Below are positions 1-6,862 of a stretch of 35,850 bases of DNA, in pieces. The position numbers were made by a program, and so were the translations under genes. The stretch's first letter is position 1, and each line of letters opens with the position of its first letter. The stretch lies in contig JAAYJV010000022.1 in NCBI GenBank assembly GCA_012522755.1, positions 1-35,850 of the forward strand. The letters are read 5' to 3'. The notes below the pieces were generated by a model that saw nothing but the letters and a program-made list of their open reading frames with translations, was not told the DNA's origin and did no database searches. The DNA comes from Candidatus Hydrogenedens sp. (lineage in GTDB: Bacteria > Hydrogenedentota > Hydrogenedentia > Hydrogenedentales > CAITNO01).

Positions 1-574
1 CCAAGACCTGGCGGGTAACGCTGATGGGTCCAGTTTGTGCTTCGGCTGTATAGGTGATTTGGAAGGTGCGGCCCGAACCGCTGAAGCCGGTGTTTACAGA
101 ATCCACGGGAAGACCGTCCAAGGTGACGGTGGGAGTGACGGTCAGAACAGAGCCGTCGATGTCCTGAGCTTCCACACCGGGATCGTCGAAGCTCTCTGCA
201 CATTCAACAACAACTTCTTCCGGACCGAAAAGCTGGATTTGTGCTTCTCCTTCCGGGAAAGGGTACCAACATTCCGGAGCTTCCAGAGACTGATCCCAAG
301 CGTAGGCTCCACCGGAATGTACGAGATAGAGTGCTCTGATGGCATAGATAAAGGGGGCGTCCTCTTCTTGCCAGAGGCGGACATATGAGTCCAGCTCTTC
401 CTGGTCGATTATTTTGTTCTTGCTGGTGTCAGCGGGATGAAAAGCGTCGCTGGTGGCCATGGCCATCGGTGAGAAGGCAATTGCAGTGAAAAGCATCAAC
501 ACGGACAAGAAAGTTGAGGCATAAGAGAGATTCATGTTGACGGTTTCGCCAAGGAAATACTTCCAAGTTTTCAT
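1..574 (-). CDS. Exported protein with EF-hand loop and Ig-like domain, 3' end outside the window
   Basis: An uninterrupted minus-strand frame runs from ATG 574-572 off the left edge (191 codons seen). The start is chosen because AAGGA lies 8-9 bases upstream; a second in-frame ATG at 536-534 is possible. The N-terminus has a hydrophobic stretch (about residues 16-36) and a likely signal peptidase site after the AMA ending at residue 40. A full 12-residue EF-hand/dockerin-like loop follows (D49, S51, N53, I55, D57, E60), introduced by HPAD. Next come a segment rich in aromatic residues and the beginning of an Ig-like domain (DDPGVEAQDIDG motif, about residues 115-190), similar to DUF5011/HYR-type modules. 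The protein is probably secreted or surface bound, with calcium-stabilised modules. Its function is unknown. It diverges from the polysaccharide cluster. Confidence 0.8.
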   Translation of the reverse strand, partial: MKTWKYFLGETVNMNLSYASTFLSVLMLFTAIAFSPMAMATSDAFHPADTSKNKIIDQEELDSYVRLWQEEDAPFIYAIRALYLVHSGGAYAWDQSLEAPECWYPFPEGEAQIQLFGPEEVVVECAESFDDPGVEAQDIDGSVLTVTPTVTLDGLPVDSVNTGFSGSGRTFQITYTAEAQTGPISVTRQVL

Positions 575-650
575 CAGGTTTTCCTTTCGATATACTGTTG
601 GAAGAAGGAAAGGTTTTTATGCACGCTATTCCTGTGCCTTTATATACTAC

Positions 651-659
651 ACTATAGCA
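651..659 (-). promoter_or_regulatory. Extended -10 promoter for the partial exported-protein gene
   Basis: On the minus strand the sequence reads TGCTATAGT, an extended -10 element (TGn plus five of six consensus bases). It lies about 75 bases upstream of the start codon at 574. No good -35 hexamer is present, as is common for extended -10 promoters. The prediction is from sequence only. Confidence 0.45.
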
Positions 660-946
660 CACACTGTTGTCACCAGTATATCAAAAACACAGGTAAAAGT
701 TGTTATATTTTCATGAAAGCTTAAAAGTTTTCGAGTCTTGTATAAGAAAACATTCCTGATTAAGAGGTGGAATATTGTTTTTTAGAAGTTTTCAGGGAGT
801 TGCTTTTCGCCGGGAGACGGTTGGATCAGTCGGATCTGCAAAAGTCCGGGGTTGGGGCTGGGTATTGGGGCTGTGCCTTTTACCTCATGTGATGAAAAAG
901 AAAAATATTGTCCTTTGCTTTTGAACTTTCAAAGGAGCAAGAACAG

Positions 947-976
947 TTGACTTACTCCCGAGGGCTGCCGTATACT
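947..976 (+). promoter_or_regulatory. Sigma70-type promoter of the polysaccharide export cluster
   Basis: The -35 TTGACT (947-952) and -10 TATACT (971-976) are separated by 18 bases, each matching five of six consensus positions. Transcription would start near 983, giving a leader of about 78 bases before the ATG at 1061. All five downstream plus-strand genes overlap or nearly touch, so this promoter could drive the whole cluster to 9176. Confidence 0.65.
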
Positions 977-990
977 CAGAATCATTCTGA
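976..990. promoter_or_regulatory. Palindromic operator-like site over the predicted +1
   Basis: TCAGAAT-C-ATTCTGA is a perfect inverted repeat with 7-bp arms and one central base. It overlaps the last base of the -10 box and is centred on the predicted start site at 983. This is the expected place for a repressor operator; the regulator is unknown. Confidence 0.45.
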
Positions 991-1060
991 CAAGGCTTTA
1001 TATAAGGGAATTCGGTGCAGAAGATACCTCTGTTCAACAGAAATTCCGGTAGAAAGAATC

Positions 1061-1681
1061 ATGACTGACAAGAAGAGTTTTATATATAGTGTGGGTATAG
1101 GGATATTGGCTGTATTTTGCCTGATTCCCCTGGCAGCGGAAGAGAGCACTATACCCCGATTGCTCAATTCCGATTTGGATCAATGGAAAGATGGGCGTCT
1201 GGCCCACTGGGTTTATGTTCCCTACAGTGAGTTGGAAATAAAAAAGAGCGAAGAATTTTATGAAGGGAAGCCCGTAATTGAGGTTTTTCATTCCAAACTG
1301 GGCTTCCTCCAACAGGACTATGTGCCGGTATCTTCCTTGCGACCGGGAGACATGCTGTCTGTTTCCGCCATGGTCAGATCCGATCAAAAAGCCGATGTGG
1401 ATCTTTCTTTTTTACTTGTATATGGTAAAGGGGACAATGTACAGCGTAAATACAAAAGGTCTGTCTATAATGGACAGGGCCAATGGCAGCAATTACGGGC
1501 GACGTGGATTGTTTCCGCCAAAGACCTGGAGAACCTCAGTCGGGTCACAGTGCATTTCTCCCTTGCCAAGGCTGAAAAAGCCGTGCAACTCTCTTCTTTT
1601 GAAGCCTCTGTAGTCAATGTCGGTTTGTCCCGGAATGCCGTCTCGCCGGGAACTGTTGAGGTGGCATGGGCACACCCCTGA
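1061..1681 (+). CDS. Secreted jelly-roll (CBM4/9-like) carbohydrate-binding protein
   Basis: The 206-residue product has an N-terminal signal sequence (MTDKK followed by a hydrophobic core to about residue 24, then LAAEES). The body looks like one beta-sandwich carbohydrate-binding module. It opens with LLNSDLDQWKDGRLAHW, which resembles the NGDFEQW-type opening of CBM4/9-like domains, and ends in an SFEASVVNVG strand. The frame is open further upstream to 908, but that extension carries the promoter, so ATG 1061 is preferred; its ribosome site (AGAAAG) is weak. The 3' end overlaps the permease gene by 16 bp, implying coupled translation. A role in binding the exported glycan in the periplasm or at the surface is inferred from context. 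No catalytic motif is visible. Confidence 0.75.
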   Translation: MTDKKSFIYSVGIGILAVFCLIPLAAEESTIPRLLNSDLDQWKDGRLAHWVYVPYSELEIKKSEEFYEGKPVIEVFHSKLGFLQQDYVPVSSLRPGDMLSVSAMVRSDQKADVDLSFLLVYGKGDNVQRKYKRSVYNGQGQWQQLRATWIVSAKDLENLSRVTVHFSLAKAEKAVQLSSFEASVVNVGLSRNAVSPGTVEVAWAHP

Positions 1682-2466
1682 GTCTCATCAGAAATCACCG
1701 TGTTCTGCTGTGGCGTTTTGGCTGGCGCAGCCTCACACAGCGTTACAAAGGCAGCCTCTTCGGTCTTCTCTGGACGGTGATCACGCCTGTATGCATGCTC
1801 TGCATCTACACCTTCATGTTCAGCGTCGTCTTTCAGGCCAGGTGGGGTCATGGTGTTGGTGACTCGAAAATGGCTTTTGCCATTGTGCTTCTGTGCGGAC
1901 TGACAGTCTATCAGATCTTTTCGGAGTCACTTGGCGCCTCTGTTCAGGTGGTGAGCAACAACCCCAACTATGTGAAGAAGGTTGTTTTTCCACTGGAAAT
2001 CCTTCCCTTTTCCACACACATCAGTTTTCTGATTCCCAATATGATCTGGCTGGTCATGGTCATCGCAGGAGCCTACATCTTCATGGACAGTCTTTCCGTG
2101 ACTCTGGTGGCTCTGCCTTTGATCTTGTTCCCGCTCAGCCTCTTCACCATAGGTGTTTCCTGGCTCTGCGCCTCTCTGGGTGTTTTCATTCGCGATCTCA
2201 GCCATTTCATTACCATTGTGCTGCGCATGCTTCTTTTTCTTACGCCCATATTTTATGATACAGATCGCATTCCTCATCCCTGGCATTATATTCTGCTGGT
2301 GAATCCCATAGCACATTTTGTCAACCAGATGCGGCGGATTTTGATTTATGGTTACTGGCCCGACTGGCGTATTCTTGCCGGACTCACGGTCCTGTCTCTG
2401 ATTGTCTTTCAGTTGGGTTATCTCTGGTTCATGAGAACGAAGAAGGGCTTTGCCGATGTGCTCTGA
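1666..2466 (+). CDS. wzm: Wzm-type polysaccharide ABC transporter permease
   Basis: This 266-residue ABC-2 family permease (Wzm/KpsM/TagG type) would export an undecaprenyl-linked or otherwise lipid-linked polysaccharide across the inner membrane. The N-terminus has the characteristic amphipathic segment WRSLTQRYKGSLFGLLW followed by the first membrane helix (about residues 27-52). About five further hydrophobic helices follow, including the pair around residues 110-170 and a C-terminal helix before WFMRTKKGFADVL. The length is typical for the family. ATG 1666 has GAGG four bases upstream and lies inside the 3' end of the lectin-like gene. The 3' end overlaps the ATPase gene by 11 bp. The substrate is unknown; the adjacent Wzt with a carbohydrate-binding C-terminus points to an O-antigen-like or capsular chain. 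Confidence 0.9.
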   Translation: MGTPLSLIRNHRVLLWRFGWRSLTQRYKGSLFGLLWTVITPVCMLCIYTFMFSVVFQARWGHGVGDSKMAFAIVLLCGLTVYQIFSESLGASVQVVSNNPNYVKKVVFPLEILPFSTHISFLIPNMIWLVMVIAGAYIFMDSLSVTLVALPLILFPLSLFTIGVSWLCASLGVFIRDLSHFITIVLRMLLFLTPIFYDTDRIPHPWHYILLVNPIAHFVNQMRRILIYGYWPDWRILAGLTVLSLIVFQLGYLWFMRTKKGFADVL

Positions 2467-3766
2467 TTCTTATGCCTTGGATTTACAGCATGTAAGCAAG
2501 GTGTATCATATTTACGAAGCTCCCCACCATCGGCTCTTGCAGATGATTTGCGGCTATAGAAAACGTTTTTTCCGCGAATTCAAAGCCTTGGACGATATCA
2601 GCTTTCAGGTGAAGCCCGGTGAGAGTGTGGGCATTATCGGACGCAACGGCGCAGGTAAAAGTACCCTGTTGCAGGTCATTGCCGGTACCCTTGCGGCAAG
2701 CTCCGGACAGTGTCATACCACCGGGCGTATTACCGCTTTGTTGGAGCTGGGCAGCGGCTTCAACCAGGAATTCACGGGCCATGAGAATGTATTGCTCAAT
2801 GCGGCTATTCTGGGCATGTCCGAAAAGGAGATAGCCGAAAGATACGATGACATTGCCGCTTTTGCCGATATCGGTGATTTCATCAACCAGCCTGTCAAAA
2901 CTTACTCCAGCGGTATGAAAATGCGTCTGGCTTTTGCCGTACAGGCCTTCATCGATCCTGAAATCCTCATTATTGATGAAGCACTCTCTGTGGGTGACGG
3001 TGCTTTTCAAATGAAATGCATGCAGCGTATGCGTGAGATGGTGGAGCAGAAAACGACCATCCTGCTGGTGAGCCACAGTCTTCAAACCTTGCGTTCCTTC
3101 TGTTCACGGGTCATCTGGATCGATGAAGGCAGGATCAAAATGGATGGCGATACCCGAGAGGTGACGGGTCATTACAGCGAAGTGCTTTTCGGCACAGCGA
3201 CAAAAGACAAACCCAAACCCAAATTGAAAGTCGAAAGTCCTCAAAAATCGACCAGCCTCGAAGAAGAAGGGGATTTTCCACTGGTTCCTCTGGAAAGTGT
3301 TTCCCGGACAGAAACATTGCGTCGCTGGGGCAATGGCGAAGCACGGGTGAACGCTTTTTCTTTGCACGACGGTTCCGGCAAAATATCCAAATCCTATGAA
3401 TTCGGTTCTATGATGCAACTCAATGTGGAAGCGGAAGCAGGGGACAAGATTCTCGACGAGGAATTTTCAGTCGCTTTTGCTATCAAAAATCGACAGGGGC
3501 TCGACATTATATCCATCAGCACGGACCGGCTCGGTGTTTTTGTGGATCCGCCTGATGCGGGTGAAAAAATCCGGGTGCGTTTTCAGTTTCCGCTGCAGAT
3601 TGCTCCGGGCGATTACTCTCTTGTTCTCGCAATTGCCTATCCCCTGGAAGGGCGCCGTGCCTATATGGATTATGTGGAGAATGCTCATTACTTTTCCATT
3701 CTTTCCGACAGACCCCGTTACGGTATTTATGAACCTGATGCCACCGCTGTCTTTTTAGAAGCGTAA
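2456..3766 (+). CDS. wzt: Wzt-type polysaccharide ABC transporter ATPase with C-terminal carbohydrate-binding domain
   Basis: The 436-residue product has an ABC domain with Walker A GRNGAGKST (residues 62-70), signature YSSGMKMR (150-157) and Walker B ILIIDEA (170-176). About 170 further residues form a predicted beta-sandwich (about 275-430) matching the Wzt C-terminal domain, which in characterised systems recognises the modified non-reducing end of the glycan before export. ATG 2456 is preferred to the TTG at 2450 because AGAAGG lies nine bases upstream of the ATG. The gene overlaps the permease by 11 bp. The large fused methyltransferase/glycosyltransferase follows 18 bases after the stop and could supply the terminal modification read by this domain; that link is inference. 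Confidence 0.92.
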   Translation: MCSDSYALDLQHVSKVYHIYEAPHHRLLQMICGYRKRFFREFKALDDISFQVKPGESVGIIGRNGAGKSTLLQVIAGTLAASSGQCHTTGRITALLELGSGFNQEFTGHENVLLNAAILGMSEKEIAERYDDIAAFADIGDFINQPVKTYSSGMKMRLAFAVQAFIDPEILIIDEALSVGDGAFQMKCMQRMREMVEQKTTILLVSHSLQTLRSFCSRVIWIDEGRIKMDGDTREVTGHYSEVLFGTATKDKPKPKLKVESPQKSTSLEEEGDFPLVPLESVSRTETLRRWGNGEARVNAFSLHDGSGKISKSYEFGSMMQLNVEAEAGDKILDEEFSVAFAIKNRQGLDIISISTDRLGVFVDPPDAGEKIRVRFQFPLQIAPGDYSLVLAIAYPLEGRRAYMDYVENAHYFSILSDRPRYGIYEPDATAVFLEA

Positions 3767-3784
3767 AATCATTTGGAGCGTGCA

Positions 3785-6700
3785 ATGGACAAGCATTCTG
3801 ACATCAACTCCCCGGAATATTGGGATAAGCGCTTTCAAAAAGACTGGGCTTCCAATGGCGGCGAACAGTATACCCATGCCTATGGCGAGCTCCTGGCTCA
3901 ATACCTTCCCTCACACTTCTTTCAGGAGATGCAGAAGGCGGCCATGACTTTTTGCGATTGGGGCTGCGCGGAAGGGGAGGCTGTCGCTTATTTGAATCAG
4001 CTATACCCCGAATTGAAGCTCACCGGGGTGGATGTGTCGGCAACAGCCATTGAAAATGCGCAACGGAAATTTCCTGATCTGCCCTTTGCGGCGGAAAACT
4101 GGCTCGCCGAAGAATTTTCTTTACCCCGCTATGATGTGGTTTTCACTTCCCATGTCCTGGAACATTTCTCCAATCCCATCACCATCATTCAGCAGACCTT
4201 GGCACAGGTGGCCGAAAAGATGATCATCATTCTCGTGCCCTATGCGGAGGATCCTGCAAGAAAAGATCCGGAACACTTTTTCCGCTTTCTCGACAGCAAT
4301 CTCCCCGTCCGATGGCCCGGCTGGACCTGTGTTCACTTTCAGGTACTGGACACAAGCATGCGCGAAGGTCTCTGCTGGCGAGGTCAGCAGATGCTGCTGG
4401 TTTATGCAGCCGATGATTGGGCTCTGGAGACGGGAATTACACAGTTTCTGAGCAGCTTTCGCGGTGAGACCGATGTGGTTCTCGCAGAACTGGCAAAATA
4501 CCGTCAGGAAAGCGAGAAGGCAATCAATGAGCTGAAACAGACCATTCAAGAGAACAAACTGTCTCTCAAATTGCGCGAAAAACAACTGGAAACGCAATTT
4601 CTCCATGACCAGAACTTTATACGGATTAATGATGTTCTGAGAAGTCAGGTGGAGACGCTCAAGGCCAAGTTGAAAGAGAAACAGACGCTGTATCAGGGGC
4701 TGACAGAAACACATAAGAATCTCAAGAAGACCCATGATCAGCTTTGTGCTGAAAAACAAATACTCCAGACGAAACTGGCTTCTTCTCAGGCTGAGAGTAC
4801 TCAGTTATCCAGTCGCAATGAGCAGCTGCGTCAGGATCTCATGCGAACAGAACAGGCCTGGCTGAAAACCAAAGATATACTTCATTCTCCCTGGAAGATC
4901 GCGTTCTATTATCTTCGCGCTGTGGGTCGGCGACTCGGACTTGTGTCCAAAGGAGGAGAGACTGCGGCCACTTCAACTCCGATGAGCACACCTTCCGCGG
5001 AGGAAAAGCCAGCAGCCGGAACTTCCCCTGAGAAGACAGCAACCGTTGTTGGGCCAGATCCGGTTGTGATTCCTGTCTCTGAACCACAGCCAAGTCTTGT
5101 TCATCCTGCAGCCCGCAGATTGCGCCGGACAGACCAGGCGCTGAAGGAGCTGAAAATCGCCTCCATTCTGGACACCTTTTCACACAGCTGCTTTGCGCCT
5201 GAAGCCTCCTTTTTTCCTGTCACTCCAGACGACTGGAAAGAGGTCTTTGAACGCGAAGAGATTGATTTTCTTTTTGTTGAATCGGCCTGGAACGGCAATG
5301 ACGGTGCCTGGCAATATCGTATTGCCTCTTATGCCAACCCGGCCGGCAAGGAATTGGATGATCTTCTTCAATGGTGTAATGAGCATGACATTCCCACGGT
5401 TTTCTGGAACAAGGAAGACCCGCCCAATTTTGACCGCTTTATCCAGACAGCCGTAAAGTTTGATTATATTTTTACGACAGATGAAAATTGTGTTCCTGCT
5501 TATAAGGAACGTTGCGGCCACGATCGTGTTTATCCCTTGCTCTTTGCGGCCCAGCCCGCTATTCACAATCCCATTTCACAAAAAAGAAGGGAAGAGAAAG
5601 TCTGTTTTGCCGGGACTTATTATGCCGACTGTTTCCCTGAGCGTCGCCGACAGATGGATGCCATACTGGCCGGGAGCGTCCCTTATGGTCTGGAGATTTA
5701 CGATCGCATGCACGGGCATCAGGGAGACGATCGGGAGCGCTACCTCTTTCCAGAGCAATTTCAACCATACATCAAAGGCAAGCTCAGTTACGAAGAAATG
5801 CTTGAAGCCTACAAGGCTTATAAGGTTTTCTTGAACGTGAACTCCGTGCAGGATTCACCCACCATGTTTGCCCGTCGGGTTTTTGAACTGCTCGCTTGCG
5901 GTACGCCGGTCATATCCACACCCAGTAAAGGGGTCACCAGAGTCTTTGGCGATCTTGTTCCTCAGGCGAGCAGTGCTCCGGAAGTCCGACGTTATCTGGA
6001 GCCTCTCCTGGAAGACCATGCGTACTGGTATCGTCGGGCTGCTTTGGGTGTCAGGTCTGTAATGGAAAAGCACTGTTATGAACACAGACTCAAAGAGATC
6101 ACGTCCAAACTTAATCTGGCTCCTCCTTCTTCCGGGCCCGAGCTGTTTCTGATTCTGGATGTGGGCTGTGGCTTTCCAGAGTTGATCATTCGCGAAATTC
6201 TCTCTCAGCGTTTTCTTCCCGCCGGTGTTTTCATCAGGAAAAGCGGTGAGCATATGAAAGCCCGTCAGGTAGCCTTGGAGCGATGGCTGGATAAAACGGG
6301 ATGTGAACCCGAAGAGGCATCCATCAGCGCATGCAGTCAGGAAGAGGCCCACGCAAAAATAATTACCGCACTGACAGCCAAGGATATCGCTGTTGAACCT
6401 TATAATGGTTCTTCGACCATTGCAAAATTACAAAAAGATCATGGAGAGGCTCTTTTCGCCTTATGGGATGGCAAGAGTTTTTACGGACCCAATTATCTGC
6501 TCGATGCCGTCCAGGCCATGGGTTATTCAGGGGCTTCTCTCTCGGCCATGTCTGATTGTTTCCGACTGAATGAGGATGGCAAGTTTTGTGAAGCACAGAA
6601 CTTCACAGATTCAGTTCACAGATCCGCCTGCAAAGGGCCTGTGGCCTGTCCATTGAAGAGTTCTTTTTCGGAGCATATTCTTGCAGCTACATTGATCGGT

Positions 6701-6862
6701 AAAATGGAAGAGCTTTTTGAGTTTCCTGTAAGTCGTATTAACGCTCATGAACCTATAGGCCTTTCCGTAGACTGTTACAGCCGTCATGCTTTTGAGTTCC
6801 TTCACAGTCCCAACCATCCGGAGCCTTTATCCGATGAAATTTCTGCCCAGGTTTTTATCTGA
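3785..6862 (+). CDS. Methyltransferase / coiled-coil / CgeB-like glycosyltransferase fusion
   Basis: This 1025-residue cytoplasmic protein has several parts. Residues 1-225 form a class I SAM methyltransferase (motif I DWGCAEG at 58-64, then GVDVSATAIENA and HVLEHF). Residues about 230-365 are a charged heptad-rich coiled coil. Residues about 385-440 are a Pro/Thr/Ser/Glu-rich linker. Residues about 445-775 resemble the CgeB family: an N-terminal half, then a GT4-like half with CFAGTYYADCFPERR and RRVFELLACGTPVISTPSKG. The last 245 residues resemble a degenerate GT2-like domain (YGPNYL motif, no clear DxD). GGAG lies six bases upstream of ATG 3785; an in-frame TTG at 3773 is less likely. The layout recalls WbdD, the methyltransferase with coiled-coil ruler that ends O-antigen chains in Wzm/Wzt systems. 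A chain-terminating role is inferred. Confidence 0.8.
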   Translation: MDKHSDINSPEYWDKRFQKDWASNGGEQYTHAYGELLAQYLPSHFFQEMQKAAMTFCDWGCAEGEAVAYLNQLYPELKLTGVDVSATAIENAQRKFPDLPFAAENWLAEEFSLPRYDVVFTSHVLEHFSNPITIIQQTLAQVAEKMIIILVPYAEDPARKDPEHFFRFLDSNLPVRWPGWTCVHFQVLDTSMREGLCWRGQQMLLVYAADDWALETGITQFLSSFRGETDVVLAELAKYRQESEKAINELKQTIQENKLSLKLREKQLETQFLHDQNFIRINDVLRSQVETLKAKLKEKQTLYQGLTETHKNLKKTHDQLCAEKQILQTKLASSQAESTQLSSRNEQLRQDLMRTEQAWLKTKDILHSPWKIAFYYLRAVGRRLGLVSKGGETAATSTPMSTPSAEEKPAAGTSPEKTATVVGPDPVVIPVSEPQPSLVHPAARRLRRTDQALKELKIASILDTFSHSCFAPEASFFPVTPDDWKEVFEREEIDFLFVESAWNGNDGAWQYRIASYANPAGKELDDLLQWCNEHDIPTVFWNKEDPPNFDRFIQTAVKFDYIFTTDENCVPAYKERCGHDRVYPLLFAAQPAIHNPISQKRREEKVCFAGTYYADCFPERRRQMDAILAGSVPYGLEIYDRMHGHQGDDRERYLFPEQFQPYIKGKLSYEEMLEAYKAYKVFLNVNSVQDSPTMFARRVFELLACGTPVISTPSKGVTRVFGDLVPQASSAPEVRRYLEPLLEDHAYWYRRAALGVRSVMEKHCYEHRLKEITSKLNLAPPSSGPELFLILDVGCGFPELIIREILSQRFLPAGVFIRKSGEHMKARQVALERWLDKTGCEPEEASISACSQEEAHAKIITALTAKDIAVEPYNGSSTIAKLQKDHGEALFALWDGKSFYGPNYLLDAVQAMGYSGASLSAMSDCFRLNEDGKFCEAQNFTDSVHRSACKGPVACPLKSSFSEHILAATLIGKMEELFEFPVSRINAHEPIGLSVDCYSRHAFEFLHSPNHPEPLSDEISAQVFI

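Larger units (their letters stand above)
575..1060. other. Divergent intergenic region
   Basis: This 486-bp region separates the partial minus-strand gene from the plus-strand polysaccharide cluster. I see no convincing gene; the short frames here lack ribosome sites and recognisable composition. It holds a minus-strand extended -10 (651-659), a GGATCAGTCGGATC repeat also found near 11680, a G-rich tract with four G-runs (849-871), a 7-bp inverted repeat (911-917 with 930-936), a good plus-strand promoter (947-976), and a 15-bp palindrome over the predicted transcription start (976-990). Confidence 0.7.

Noticed and set aside
908-1060. Upstream extension of the lectin-like gene to 908
   Set aside because: This stretch contains the promoter and operator-like palindrome, and only the ATG at 1061 gives a proper signal peptide.
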